In this document: positions 48,281 through 58,298 of the stretch, piece after piece | Position numbering within the stretch: position 1 is the first letter of the stretch | Layout: each line of letters begins with the position of its first letter | Origin: Oscillospiraceae bacterium | GTDB taxonomy: Bacteria; Bacillota; Clostridia; Oscillospirales; Ruminococcaceae | DNA length: 64,000 nt | Direction: 5' to 3' | NCBI GenBank assembly: GCA_024404815.1 | Contig: JAKSPL010000004.1 | Location: 1 to 64,000 of the forward strand | Made by a program: the position numbers and the translations under genes | The notes under the pieces: generated by a model | Seen by the model: only the letters and a program-made list of their open reading frames with translations | Database searches by the model: none | Told to the model about the DNA's origin: nothing

Positions 48281-48372
48281 CGGACGGTCAAACATATAAA
48301 CCATGCCTGTCCGCAGCGGCATCACTTCGGACGGGCGGGGAACATAGCATCACCGCCCTTTTTTCTTTTTTC
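48281..48372 (+). promoter_or_regulatory. Attenuator-like leader ahead of pbpB
   Basis: The terminator is GGGCGG (48333-48338) / CCGCCC (48353-48358) plus a T run. GCCTGTCCG (48305-48313) can instead pair with CGGACGGGC (48328-48336), destroying it, and CGGACGG (48281-48287) can pair with the same CCTGTCCG. This three-way exclusive pairing is the pattern of transcription attenuation. The effector is unknown. Confidence 0.65.
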
Positions 48373-48404
48373 CGAATGTGCATATCCCGTGAAAGGAGTA
48401 CCCA

Positions 48405-50813
48405 ATGCCTGAGCAGACGCCGGAAGGCAAAAAATATAGAAAATCGAGAAAATGGCGGTCTGCCACAAAAAAGCAGGCGGAGCGTCCTTCTCAAAGTATG
48501 AAAATCCGCGCCAACGGTCTGATCCTGACCGCAACGCTGATTATGGCTGGCGCTCTGATTGTCAATATTTTTTCTATCAGCGTATTGCAGCATGACGACT
48601 TTATCGACATGGCAAATTCCAGACAGTTCGGTACGATCGAGATTCCTGCAAAGCGCGGTTCTATTTATGATACCAACGGAACGATTCTTGCACAGAGCGC
48701 GACTGTGTATCGTATCTACGTGGATCCCGGTTTGTTCCGCAGCGAGATCAAGTCGATCGAGGATAAGAACCAGACGCTGAGAGAAACCGCAGATAAGAAA
48801 AAGGCGGACGGCGAGCTGGTTTCTGCGGATATCGTAGACACCGAAAAGCTGAAAGAACAGCTGATCCTGTATCTTGCAGACCAGCTGAAAGTAGACCAGC
48901 GCAAGGTGCGCGAAGCGTTTGATGCAAAGAGCAACTATGTAGTCCTGAAAAAACAGGTCGAGAAAAATACAGCAGACAAGATTCTTGAATATGTCAATGC
49001 GGTGCCGATTCAGGGCAGCGAACGAACCCCTGCGTTTTCGTCGATCACCAGAGAACCCGATACCAAACGGTATTATCCGCAAAACGAACTTGCGGCATCG
49101 GTCATCGGTTTCAATAATGCCGATGGAAACGGTATGTACGGCATTGAATCCTATTATAACGATTATCTGTCGGGTATCGACGGAAAGACCATAACCGCAA
49201 AGGACGCCAACGGCAATGAAATGCCGTACCGCTATTCCAAAACCTACGAGGCAGAGGACGGCGATGACATTTACCTGACGATCGATATGACGCTGCAAAC
49301 CTATGTGGAAAATGCGCTGACGGATATGGTCGAAACCTTCAAGGTCGAAAAGCGCGGCTGCGGTATCATGTTGAATGCAAAGACGGGTGCGGTGCTGGCA
49401 ATGGCATCGGTCGGCGGTTTTGATTTGAATGATCCGTATGCCATTTACGATAAGGACGTTCTCGCTGAGATCAACCAGATTCTCGATGAGGATGAACGCA
49501 ATGAGGCGATTGCCGCACAGCGCGAAACCCAATGGCGCAACAAATGTGTATCAGAAACCTACATCCCCGGTTCGGTATTCAAGGTCTATACCGCATCCAG
49601 CGGCTTGGAGGAAAATGTCATCACTTACGATGATACATTCCAGTGCAGCGGCGAGGTCGATGTCGCAGGAACACCGATCCACTGCTGGAAACATTCCGGA
49701 CACGGTACAGAAACCTTTGAGGAGATCCTGACGAATTCCTGTAACCCGGCATTTATCAGCATCGGACAGCGGCTTGGAAAAGAACTGTTCTGTCAGTATT
49801 TCGAGGCGTTCGGTCTGACAGAAAAAACAGGCATTGACCTGCCCGGTGAAACAAGTTCGGTCTATTGTCCCGTATCCCGTATGGGCGAGGTTGAACTGGC
49901 ATCCAGTTCGTTCGGACAGACCAACTCTCTGTCCCCGATCGAAATGGTCACAGGCTACGCCGCAGTTGTCAACGGCGGTTACCTGCTGAAACCTTATCTG
50001 GTCAGCAAAATTGTAGACGGCGAAGGAAATGTCGTCCTCAGCAACGAGAAAAAAGTACGCCGACAGGTCATTTCCGAAGAAACATCTGCGGAAATGCGAA
50101 AGGCATTGCAGGCGGTCGTTGAGAATAACGGCGGTTCGAATGCATACATCAAGGGTTATCAGATCGGCGGTAAGTCCGGTACAGCACAGAAGCTGATGGG
50201 CGGCTATACTGCTGCGGATATGAAATTTATCGCATCGTACTGCTGCTTTGCACCTGTCGATGATCCTGAGATCGTACTGCTGGTTGTCGCGGATGAACCC
50301 TACGGCTTTGATGAACGGTACTACGGTTCAACGGTTGCCGTTCCGTATGCGCGTGAGATCATGGAAAAAGCACTTCCGTATCTTGGATATTATGCAGACG
50401 ATTCCGGTGAGAATCCTGACGTCAAGGTGAAAATGCTGATCGACATGAGTGTTGAGGAAGCAGAAGCCGCATTGACTGAGGACGGTCTGAAATACGAAGT
50501 CATCGGTGAGGGCGATATTGTCAATATGCAGACACCAATCACAGGTTCCAAGGTATCCCAGGGCGGTACTGTGCTGCTGTACACAGAAAACAGCACGGCA
50601 GAAGAATATGTTACCGTGCCGAGTGTTGTCGGTCTGACCGCGGCAGAAGCGAATGCGAAACTGGAACAGGTCGGACTGAACTATGTTGCCAAGGGTGCAT
50701 CGACATCCAGAAGTGATGTTAAGGTGCTGCTGCAAAGCATCGAGGGCGGCACGAAAGTTACGAAATGGTCTGTGGTCGAACTGAACTACGGTTCAAGCGA
50801 CCAGTCAGGCTGA
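48405..50813 (+). CDS. pbpB: Class B penicillin-binding protein with PASTA domains
   Basis: 802 aa. Membrane helix (about 33-55), dimerisation/pedestal domain, transpeptidase domain with S390-VFK, SCN and K590-SGT, then two PASTA repeats (about 665-800) that bind muropeptides or beta-lactams. This is the septal PBP2B/SpoVD type, partner of FtsW. AAAGGAG precedes the ATG. Confidence 0.96.
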   Translation: MPEQTPEGKKYRKSRKWRSATKKQAERPSQSMKIRANGLILTATLIMAGALIVNIFSISVLQHDDFIDMANSRQFGTIEIPAKRGSIYDTNGTILAQSATVYRIYVDPGLFRSEIKSIEDKNQTLRETADKKKADGELVSADIVDTEKLKEQLILYLADQLKVDQRKVREAFDAKSNYVVLKKQVEKNTADKILEYVNAVPIQGSERTPAFSSITREPDTKRYYPQNELAASVIGFNNADGNGMYGIESYYNDYLSGIDGKTITAKDANGNEMPYRYSKTYEAEDGDDIYLTIDMTLQTYVENALTDMVETFKVEKRGCGIMLNAKTGAVLAMASVGGFDLNDPYAIYDKDVLAEINQILDEDERNEAIAAQRETQWRNKCVSETYIPGSVFKVYTASSGLEENVITYDDTFQCSGEVDVAGTPIHCWKHSGHGTETFEEILTNSCNPAFISIGQRLGKELFCQYFEAFGLTEKTGIDLPGETSSVYCPVSRMGEVELASSSFGQTNSLSPIEMVTGYAAVVNGGYLLKPYLVSKIVDGEGNVVLSNEKKVRRQVISEETSAEMRKALQAVVENNGGSNAYIKGYQIGGKSGTAQKLMGGYTAADMKFIASYCCFAPVDDPEIVLLVVADEPYGFDERYYGSTVAVPYAREIMEKALPYLGYYADDSGENPDVKVKMLIDMSVEEAEAALTEDGLKYEVIGEGDIVNMQTPITGSKVSQGGTVLLYTENSTAEEYVTVPSVVGLTAAEANAKLEQVGLNYVAKGASTSRSDVKVLLQSIEGGTKVTKWSVVELNYGSSDQSG

Positions 50814-50830
50814 TATGTGAGGCGTGTAAG

Positions 50831-52270
50831 ATGAAATTATACGACATTCTGGAAAACCTGTCAACGCCGCTTCCGAACTGTGAGATCAGCGGCGTGACGG
50901 ACAATACGAAAAATGTATGTGACGGAATGATTTTTGTCTGCATCAAGGGCGGACATTTTGACGGGCATACGGCAGCGGCAGAAATGCTGGAAAAAGGTGC
51001 TGTATGTGTGATCGCAGAGCGTGATCTGGGACTGGGCGACCGTCAGATCCTCGTGGAGAATACCCATGCGGCATATGGCGATCTGTGTGCGGCTTGGTAC
51101 GGACATCCCGAACGAAAGATGAAATTCGTCGGCGTGACAGGTACGAACGGCAAAACGACCATTGCGACTGTCATGCAGCAGATGCTGAAAAAAGCAGGGC
51201 ACAAGGTCGGTCTGATCGGTACGGTACAGTATGAGATCGGCGAGGAGATTCTTCCCTCTCCGAACACCACACCGCTGACAGATGCATATTTCTCTCTGCT
51301 TAAAAAAATGGCGGATGCAGGCTGTGATACCGTTGTGATGGAAGTTTCCTCTTTCGGTTTGGAACAGCACCGCATCGGCCCGACACATTTCGACACCGCG
51401 ATCTTTACGAACCTGACGCAGGACCATCTGGACATACACGGCACGATGGAAAATTACTATCAGGCGAAGAAACTGCTGTTTTTGCGCTGCGATTATGCGA
51501 TCGTCAATACGGCAGATAAATACGGTGCAAGACTCTTTGACGAGATCACCTGTGAAAAGCGCAGCTACCGCCTGGCAGAAAACGGCACTTCCGCAGACAT
51601 TACCGCAAAAGACTGGACGCTTGGCGACGGGGGCACGGAGTTTTCTCTGTCATTGGACGGCGAAGAACTGGCTGTCCGCATGAAGATGATCGGTCTGTTC
51701 AATATCTATAATGTCATGGCGGCAATGGCGGCAGGCAAACGCCTCGGAATCCCGACCGCATCCATGTGTGAGATGCTGAAAGAATACGGCGGTGTCCGCG
51801 GCAGATGCGAGGTCATTCCGACGGGGAAAGAATTCTCTGTGATCTGTGACTATGCCCATACGCCTGACGCGCTGGAAAAGACACTTTCTTCTCTGCGCGA
51901 ATGCGTGCAGGGGGAGATCATTGCGCTGTTTGGCTGCGGCGGAAACCGCGATGCGACCAAACGCCCGAAAATGGCAAAAGCGGCGGCAAAATATGCCGAC
52001 CTTATCGTCGTGACCTCCGACAATCCCAGAGATGAGAATCCGCTGCAGATCATGCAGGATATTATTGTCGGACTGGAAGGCTGTGACACACCGTACATTG
52101 CCGAACCTGACCGTGCAGAAGCGATCTTCCTTGCGATGCAGCAGGCAAAAGCAGGCGATGTCGTACTGCTGGCAGGCAAAGGCCACGAGGATTATCAGAT
52201 CATCGAGGGCGGCGTGAAGCTGCACATGGATGAACGCGAACTGGTCGCAGAGGGCTTACAGCGTCTGTAA
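50831..52270 (+). CDS. murE: UDP-MurNAc-tripeptide synthetase (meso-DAP type)
   Basis: 479 aa ligase adding the third stem residue. ATP loop GTNGKTT; the DNPR motif at residues 397-400 (DNPRDENP) marks meso-diaminopimelate specificity, so the peptidoglycan is probably of the DAP type. ATG 50831 follows TGAGG. Confidence 0.96.
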   Translation: MKLYDILENLSTPLPNCEISGVTDNTKNVCDGMIFVCIKGGHFDGHTAAAEMLEKGAVCVIAERDLGLGDRQILVENTHAAYGDLCAAWYGHPERKMKFVGVTGTNGKTTIATVMQQMLKKAGHKVGLIGTVQYEIGEEILPSPNTTPLTDAYFSLLKKMADAGCDTVVMEVSSFGLEQHRIGPTHFDTAIFTNLTQDHLDIHGTMENYYQAKKLLFLRCDYAIVNTADKYGARLFDEITCEKRSYRLAENGTSADITAKDWTLGDGGTEFSLSLDGEELAVRMKMIGLFNIYNVMAAMAAGKRLGIPTASMCEMLKEYGGVRGRCEVIPTGKEFSVICDYAHTPDALEKTLSSLRECVQGEIIALFGCGGNRDATKRPKMAKAAAKYADLIVVTSDNPRDENPLQIMQDIIVGLEGCDTPYIAEPDRAEAIFLAMQQAKAGDVVLLAGKGHEDYQIIEGGVKLHMDERELVAEGLQRL

Positions 52271-52300
52271 GCGTCAGGTTTTGAACACTTGGAGGATACT

Positions 52301-53344
52301 ATGAAGATTTGGATGATATTCTGTGCCGCGCTGTTGTCGATGGCGATTGCAGGTTTTGGCGGTGTTGCGCTGATTCCGTTTTTGCGGAAAATTCACTTCG
52401 GACAGACGATTCTGGAAGAAGGACCTGCGTGGCATAAATCGAAGCAGGGAACACCGATCATGGGCGGTTTCCTGTTTATTGTCGGCAGCGTGGTTTCGAC
52501 CGCTCTGTTCTATGCAATCTGGCGCATGACAGGCAGCGGCAGTACAGAACTTGCAGAGAGTATTCCTGCGAGCGGCTGGAAACTGCTGGCATTGGTGATC
52601 TTTTCACTGCTGTATTCCTGTATCGGTTTTGCAGACGACTACATCAAAGCGGTGAAAAAGCAGAATCTCGGTTTGACAGCAGTACAAAAAACCGCTGCAC
52701 AGCTTGTATTATGTGCGGGACTTCTGGGTATTCTATACCTGCTGGGTGACCGTTCCACAGTCATTGACTTCATGTTCTTCCGGATCGATTTCCATATTTT
52801 CTACTATCCTGTGGTCATTGCGCTGATGTATTATCTGTCCAACGCGGTCAATCTGACTGACGGTGTAGACGGACTTTGCGGCTCTGTGACAACGATTTCA
52901 ATGCTTGCCCTGACGATCATCAGCGGCGTGTTCAAGCAGTATGACATTGCACTCTATCCGATCACCATTGCAGGCGGCTGCATCGGTTTTCTCGTCTGGA
53001 ATCTCCACCCTGCAAAATGCTTTATGGGTGACACGGGTTCAATGTATCTGGGCGGTGCATTTGCGGCGATCGGAATTGTCCTGCATATGCACTTGCTGCT
53101 GGTACTGGTCGGACTGGTCTATGTTCTGGAAGCACTCAGCGTGGTCTTGCAGGTCGGCTATTTCAAGTACACGAAAAAACGCTACGGTGAGGGCAGAAGA
53201 ATTTTCAAGATGTCTCCGATCCACCACCATTTTGAGCTTTGCAAGTGGAGCGAATACAAGATCGTGACGGTATTCTCTCTGTTCGGACTGCTTTGTGCAG
53301 TATTCGGTGCGGTATTTGCTGTCAACCACTACGCAGGCTTCTGA
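52301..53344 (+). CDS. mraY: Phospho-MurNAc-pentapeptide transferase
   Basis: 347 aa, ten membrane helices. Makes lipid I on undecaprenyl phosphate. Marks: GTPIMGG, FADDYIK, NLTDGVDGL, and HHHFEL near the C-terminus. GGAGG precedes ATG 52301. Confidence 0.97.
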   Translation: MKIWMIFCAALLSMAIAGFGGVALIPFLRKIHFGQTILEEGPAWHKSKQGTPIMGGFLFIVGSVVSTALFYAIWRMTGSGSTELAESIPASGWKLLALVIFSLLYSCIGFADDYIKAVKKQNLGLTAVQKTAAQLVLCAGLLGILYLLGDRSTVIDFMFFRIDFHIFYYPVVIALMYYLSNAVNLTDGVDGLCGSVTTISMLALTIISGVFKQYDIALYPITIAGGCIGFLVWNLHPAKCFMGDTGSMYLGGAFAAIGIVLHMHLLLVLVGLVYVLEALSVVLQVGYFKYTKKRYGEGRRIFKMSPIHHHFELCKWSEYKIVTVFSLFGLLCAVFGAVFAVNHYAGF

Positions 53345-53381
53345 GTATCCGAAAGAAATCTTACGAAAAGGAGGCTGCAAA

Positions 53382-54581
53382 ATGCCTGAACGAGTGAAGT
53401 CCATGAATTCCAAGAGCCGCAGCGGCAAAGTCGGGCGCGGCTTTCGGTTTGTAAAGGGCGATATGGACGGTGCGCTGTTTGCGATCGTCGTTGCGCTGTT
53501 GGTCATCGGCATTACGATGATGTTTTCCGCCTCCTACCCTGAGGCGGTCGCAGACGGACTTTCGGGTACTTTCTACGCATCCCGACAGTTGCTTTTTGCA
53601 GGCATCGGTGTTGTTGCCATGCTGATTTTCAGCTTTTTTGTAGACTATCATATTTTCCAGAAACTGATCGTATCAGGTTCAGCGTTTCTGATCGGTATTA
53701 TATTGCTGATACTGGTTTTGTTTATCGGTAAAGAGGTCAACGGTGCACAGCGATGGCTGGTCATCGGCGGCGAAAACGGAATGCAGTTCCAGCCGTCCGA
53801 GCTGATGAAAGTGGCGATCGTTCTGTTCTTTTCCCTGCTGATCGACCGAAACTCCGAGCGGATGCACAAATTCAAGTACGGCATTATCCCGTTCATGGCG
53901 ATGCTTGGCATCGTTGATCTGCTGATGGTCGCAGAACCGCATATTTCGGGTACCATCATTATTACGGTACTTGCGCTGACACTTTTGTTTGTCGGCGGCG
54001 CAAAGCCTGCGCATTTTGCAATCCTCTGTGCGGTGGCAGGCGTGGTATTGTTCGCTGTTGTCATGTTCCTCATAAAAGTCAAGGGCATGGGCTATTTCGA
54101 GGTGCGAATCCTCTCGTGGCGTGACCCGTTCAACGAGGAATATATGAAGAAAGAAACATGGCAGACCTGTCAGTCGCTGATTGCGATCGGTTCGGGCGGA
54201 ATGTTCGGACTGGGACTTGGTGCTTCGCGTCAGAAGTATCAGTATCTCCCCGAAGCACAGAACGACTTTGTATTTGCGATCCTCTGTGAAGAATTCGGAT
54301 TTGTCGGTGCTGCAACAGTCATTCTGCTGTTCTGTCTGCTGATTTTCCGCGGTTTCTATATCGCGGCAAAAGCGAAAGACAAGTATGGTATGCTGGTTGC
54401 CATCGGTCTGACCATGCACATCGGCTTGCAGGCACTGCTGAACATTGCGGTTGTCAGCAATGCGATCCCGAACACAGGTATTTCGCTGCCGTTCTTCTCC
54501 TACGGCGGTACAGCATTGGTCATGCAGCTTTGCGAAATGGGAATTCTGCTGAATATATCCCGACAGGCAAAGCTGGAATAA
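53382..54581 (+). CDS. ftsW: FtsW/SpoVE-type lipid II polymerase
   Basis: 399 aa SEDS protein with about ten membrane helices. Marks: GAQRWL, FQPSELMK, and the late PNTGISLPFFSYGGT. AAAGGAGG supports ATG 53382. Works with the class B PBP of this cluster. Confidence 0.95.
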   Translation: MPERVKSMNSKSRSGKVGRGFRFVKGDMDGALFAIVVALLVIGITMMFSASYPEAVADGLSGTFYASRQLLFAGIGVVAMLIFSFFVDYHIFQKLIVSGSAFLIGIILLILVLFIGKEVNGAQRWLVIGGENGMQFQPSELMKVAIVLFFSLLIDRNSERMHKFKYGIIPFMAMLGIVDLLMVAEPHISGTIIITVLALTLLFVGGAKPAHFAILCAVAGVVLFAVVMFLIKVKGMGYFEVRILSWRDPFNEEYMKKETWQTCQSLIAIGSGGMFGLGLGASRQKYQYLPEAQNDFVFAILCEEFGFVGAATVILLFCLLIFRGFYIAAKAKDKYGMLVAIGLTMHIGLQALLNIAVVSNAIPNTGISLPFFSYGGTALVMQLCEMGILLNISRQAKLE

Positions 54582-54608
54582 GGGAAAGAATAAGGAATAG
54601 GTGAAAAC

Positions 54609-55739
54609 ATGAGAGTATTGATTGCCTGCGGCGGAACGGGCGGACACATCAACCCCGGTCTTGCAATCGCAGGAACGATTGCGGCACATAAACCCGATAC
54701 GGAATTTTTGTTTGCCGGAACACCAAACGGCATGGAAGCGGAACTTGTCCCTGCGGCAGGGTACAAGATCGAGTTTGTGAAGGTCGCAGGCTTTCAGCGT
54801 GACCTGTCGCTTGACAGTATCAAACGCAATGTAAAAGCAGTCGGCTATCTGATGACCGCAGGTTCCCGTTCGAAGGAAATTATTCGGAATTTCAAACCGG
54901 ATCTGGCGATCGGCACAGGCGGCTATGCGGCAGGTCCTGTGATTCGTGCTGCACAGCAGCTTGGCATACCGACAGCACTCCACGAACAGAATGCTTTTGC
55001 AGGTGTGACCAATAAGCTGCTGTCGAAAAAGGCGGATGCGGTCATGGTCAATTTTGAAGCCGCAAAGCAGTATTTCCCCGATTGCAAAAATGTCATCGTG
55101 ACGGGACTTCCCGTGCGTGGTGCGATCAAAAAGAGAAGCCGCGAACAGGCAAGACAAATGCTCGGATTTTCTGACGGCATGACGATTTTGTCATTCGGCG
55201 GGAGTCAGGGTGCAAAATGTCTGAACGACCTGATGCCTGACCTGATGGCATGGCATCTGAATTCCGATATGAAGATCAATCATATTCACGCATACGGCAA
55301 AAACGGCAAAGATACATTCAATGCGATGCTGCTGGAAAAGGGCGTGAAACCGGAAGACACGAGAATTCGTGTGTCGGAGTATATTCATGATATGGATGTC
55401 TGCCTGGCGGCGGCGGATGTGGTCATTTGCCGTGCAGGCGCATCGACGCTGAGCGAACTGGAAGCGGTCGGACGGGCATCGGTACTGATTCCGTATCCGA
55501 CAGCCGCAGAAAACCACCAGTACCACAATGCAATGGTGCTTGGCAAGGCAGGTGCGGCAATGGTCATCGAGCAAAAAGATCTGACACTTGAACGGCTGAA
55601 AAATGCCGTTGCACATCTTTATGAAGAACCCGAAAAGCGGATGCTGATGGGACAGCGTGCGGGTGCGCTTGCGCTGACAGATGTGGACGAGCGGATCTGG
55701 GCGGTGCTGGAACCGCTGCTTGCGCGTAAAAAAGCGTAA
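54609..55739 (+). CDS. murG: Lipid II synthase MurG
   Basis: 376 aa GT28 glycosyltransferase adding GlcNAc to lipid I. GGTGGHINPGLAIA loop, HEQNAFAGVTNK, GGSQGAKCLN and CRAGASTLSEL. Confidence 0.96.
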   Translation: MRVLIACGGTGGHINPGLAIAGTIAAHKPDTEFLFAGTPNGMEAELVPAAGYKIEFVKVAGFQRDLSLDSIKRNVKAVGYLMTAGSRSKEIIRNFKPDLAIGTGGYAAGPVIRAAQQLGIPTALHEQNAFAGVTNKLLSKKADAVMVNFEAAKQYFPDCKNVIVTGLPVRGAIKKRSREQARQMLGFSDGMTILSFGGSQGAKCLNDLMPDLMAWHLNSDMKINHIHAYGKNGKDTFNAMLLEKGVKPEDTRIRVSEYIHDMDVCLAAADVVICRAGASTLSELEAVGRASVLIPYPTAAENHQYHNAMVLGKAGAAMVIEQKDLTLERLKNAVAHLYEEPEKRMLMGQRAGALALTDVDERIWAVLEPLLARKKA

Positions 55740-55814
55740 ATCACAAATCATCGGCTGGCGCATATCATAGGGCATGAACGGCAGAAATGCCGAACTTGTC
55801 GGAGGTGAGCGCAG

Positions 55815-57080
55815 ATGGCAGAAGATGTTATACATATCACAGGCGGAAAGCCGCTGCACGGAGAAGTCACGGTACAGGGCGCGAAAAACAGCGCACTTCC
55901 GCTGATGGCGGCAGCGATACTCTGTGACGGCATTTCGGTGCTGGAAAATGTTCCGCGGCTGACGGATGTTTGTGCAGCGTGTCGGATCCTGAACCGTATC
56001 GGATGTACGGCACAGATGCAGGGACATACGGTGACAGCGGACGGGAGCGGTGTCAGTTCCGCAGAGATTCCCGACAGCGATATGCGGAAAATGCGGTCGT
56101 CGATCATGTTTCTGGGACCATTGCTCGGCAGGATGGGTGAATGTACGCTGACAATGCCGGGCGGCTGTGAACTGGGGCCGCGTCCGATCGACCTCCATCT
56201 GGATGCTATGCAGAGGATGGGTGCAAAGATCACCGAAACGGACGGAAAAATCGTATGTCGGGCGGCAAAACTGAAAGGTACAAACCTGACGCTTGCATAT
56301 CCGTCAGTCGGCGTGACGGAAAATGTTCTGATGGCGGCGGTGCTTGCAGACGGCGATACGATTCTGACAGGTGCGGCGCGGGAACCTGAAATTGCTGACC
56401 TTGCATCATTTTTGAATGCCTGCGGCGCGAAGATACAGGGCGCGGGCGAGAGCATTGTCCGTATTCAGGGAGTCAAAAAACTGTACGGGACAACATACCG
56501 CGTGATGCCTGACCGTATTGCGGCGATGACATTGCTATGTGCAGGGGCATCGGCTGGCGGTACGATATGTGTCCGCGAGGCAAGGACACAGGACTTGGAG
56601 TCCTGTCTTGCGGCACTGGAACAAACAGGCTGCCGTATCGGACGGTGCAGCGAACGGATCTATCTTGATGCTGGCACGAATTTGAAGCCGATACGTTGTT
56701 TGCGGACATTGCCGTATCCTGCTTTTCCAACAGATGCACAGGCGCTGCTGACTGCGGTGCTTTGCCGCGCAAAGGGCACAAGCCTGCTGGAGGAAACCAT
56801 TTTCGAAAGTCGCTTTAAGCACGTAGGTGAATTACTTCGCATGGGTGCAGAGATTCGTGTTTCGGGACGGACGGCAGTCATCTGCGGAGGCAATCCGCTG
56901 CACGGTACAGAGGTCGAAGCGATGGATTTGCGCGGAGGTGCGGCACTTGCAGTCGCGGCATTGCAGGCAGAAGGCACAACGGTCATTCGCGGCTTGCAGC
57001 ATCTGGACCGCGGATATGAGGATTTTGCGGAAACTTTCCACAGTCTGGGCGCTGCGGCGAAGCGGCTGTCTTTTTCTTGA
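55815..57080 (+). CDS. murA: UDP-GlcNAc 1-carboxyvinyltransferase
   Basis: 421 aa. Start GGKPLHGEVTVQGAKNSALP; the first committed step of peptidoglycan synthesis from PEP. CGGAGGTGA precedes the ATG. In the active-site loop (about 100-130) the sequence reads MPGGCELGPRPIDLHL; the Cys here is the fosfomycin-reactive residue. Confidence 0.94.
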   Translation: MAEDVIHITGGKPLHGEVTVQGAKNSALPLMAAAILCDGISVLENVPRLTDVCAACRILNRIGCTAQMQGHTVTADGSGVSSAEIPDSDMRKMRSSIMFLGPLLGRMGECTLTMPGGCELGPRPIDLHLDAMQRMGAKITETDGKIVCRAAKLKGTNLTLAYPSVGVTENVLMAAVLADGDTILTGAAREPEIADLASFLNACGAKIQGAGESIVRIQGVKKLYGTTYRVMPDRIAAMTLLCAGASAGGTICVREARTQDLESCLAALEQTGCRIGRCSERIYLDAGTNLKPIRCLRTLPYPAFPTDAQALLTAVLCRAKGTSLLEETIFESRFKHVGELLRMGAEIRVSGRTAVICGGNPLHGTEVEAMDLRGGAALAVAALQAEGTTVIRGLQHLDRGYEDFAETFHSLGAAAKRLSFS

Positions 57081-57102
57081 ATTCTACGTGAAAACGCAGG
57101 GC

Positions 57103-57261
57103 TATTCCACAGAAAATGTGGAAAACCATGTTGAAAAGCCCCTGAAATGTTGAAAGACAGTCGGAATTCGTGTCAAAAACAGCCTGTGAGTGCAAAAACT
57201 CTGTTGAAAACTATGTGGAAACTGTGGGAAGTCAGGACAGAAATGCCCTGAGTTTTCCACA
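57103..57261. repeat. Clustered TGTGGAA sites between murA and ftsQ
   Basis: TATTCCACA (57103-57111), TGTGGAAAA (57117-57125), TGTGGAAAC (57214-57222) and TTTTCCACA (57253-57261), the first two as an inverted pair. They resemble degenerate DnaA boxes (TTATNCACA) but none matches fully. No gene fits in this 230-bp gap. Confidence 0.45.
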
Positions 57262-57312
57262 GGAGAAAATTGCGCAACCCGAACTTTGAAATCAGAGAGG
57301 AGCCAAAACCGA

Positions 57313-58155
57313 ATGCGAGATGTGGTAAAAACAAATGTCAAAAGACAGCAAAGCAGCAAGCGGAAACATCGCCGTACAAGGCATCAGGCGATCAATATCC
57401 TGCTTGTGGTGCTGCTGGTTGTCGGCGTCGGAATTTCACTATCCATGACGTTTTTCTTTAATGTTACGCGCATCGAAGTGAAAAATGGAACGCAGTATGA
57501 CGACAGCCGCATCGTATCCCTGAGCGGCATCAAGGGCGGCGAAAACCTTGTGCGGCTCGACACGACATTCTCCGCGAAAAACATCCGAGATTCGCTTGTT
57601 TATGCAGAAGATGTGACCGTAAAGAAGAAGTTCCCGTCCACAGTTGAGATCACTGTGACGAAGTCGGAGCCGATTGCAAACATTACATACAGCTTCGGCT
57701 ATCTGCTGGTCAGCAGTTCGGGAAAGATCCTCGAAACGGTTGAAAAACCGCAGGAGGGACTGCTGATCATCGAGGGCTATGAGCCGGCAACGGACACTCC
57801 CGGCAAGCAGCTCGAATCGAATGTGACAGAGAAAAATGCCGTGCTGAATACGCTGACCAAGGCAGTTTCGATGAATCCCGATGCAGGCATCTATTCGCTG
57901 GATATGTCGGATATCTATGAGATCCATGTGCAGTTCGGCGATAAGGTACTGTTTGAAATGGGCAATTCCAATGACGCGGAATACAAACTGCGGTTTGCAG
58001 CAAGAACCATTTCGGAGCTGAATCAGGACAAGAACTACCACCTGAAAATGGTCGGTAACAACCAGATTTCGGAGATTTCCGACGATTCTGCACAGGTCGT
58101 ACACACAATGCCGACAGAAGAAACGGCAGAAATAACAACAAACGAACAGGAATAA
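57313..58155 (+). CDS. ftsQ: Cell division protein FtsQ/DivIB
   Basis: 280 aa. Basic cytoplasmic tail, one membrane helix (about 28-50), POTRA domain (about 52-122; FNVTRIEVKNGTQYDD, VTVKKKFPSTVEITV) and beta domain. GAGAGGAG supports ATG 57313; a TTG at 57286 is possible. Confidence 0.9.
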   Translation: MRDVVKTNVKRQQSSKRKHRRTRHQAINILLVVLLVVGVGISLSMTFFFNVTRIEVKNGTQYDDSRIVSLSGIKGGENLVRLDTTFSAKNIRDSLVYAEDVTVKKKFPSTVEITVTKSEPIANITYSFGYLLVSSSGKILETVEKPQEGLLIIEGYEPATDTPGKQLESNVTEKNAVLNTLTKAVSMNPDAGIYSLDMSDIYEIHVQFGDKVLFEMGNSNDAEYKLRFAARTISELNQDKNYHLKMVGNNQISEISDDSAQVVHTMPTEETAEITTNEQE

Positions 58156-58206
58156 ATTTGAAATTTGTATAATTGTTTGGAAATCGGAAAAAAGTTAAAA
58201 ATAGGC

Positions 58207-58235
58207 TTGCAATCACAAATAAAATGTGGTAGAAT
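58207..58235 (+). promoter_or_regulatory. Promoter of ftsZ
   Basis: TTGCAA (58207-58212), 17 bp, TAGAAT (58230-58235). Confidence 0.75.
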
Positions 58236-58298
58236 ATAGCTATATAACTAGACGGCGCAATCCGGTCGATTTTCAGGCTGTCGAATGGAGGAACATTG

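Noticed and set aside
48268..48501. Possible leader peptide or small gene overlapping pbpB
   Set aside because: No ribosome site, overlaps terminator hairpin and the pbpB start, no codon runs typical of a leader peptide.
57081..57312. Possible replication origin
   Set aside because: Boxes do not match the DnaA consensus fully, there is no AT-rich unwinding block, and dnaA/dnaN are not near.
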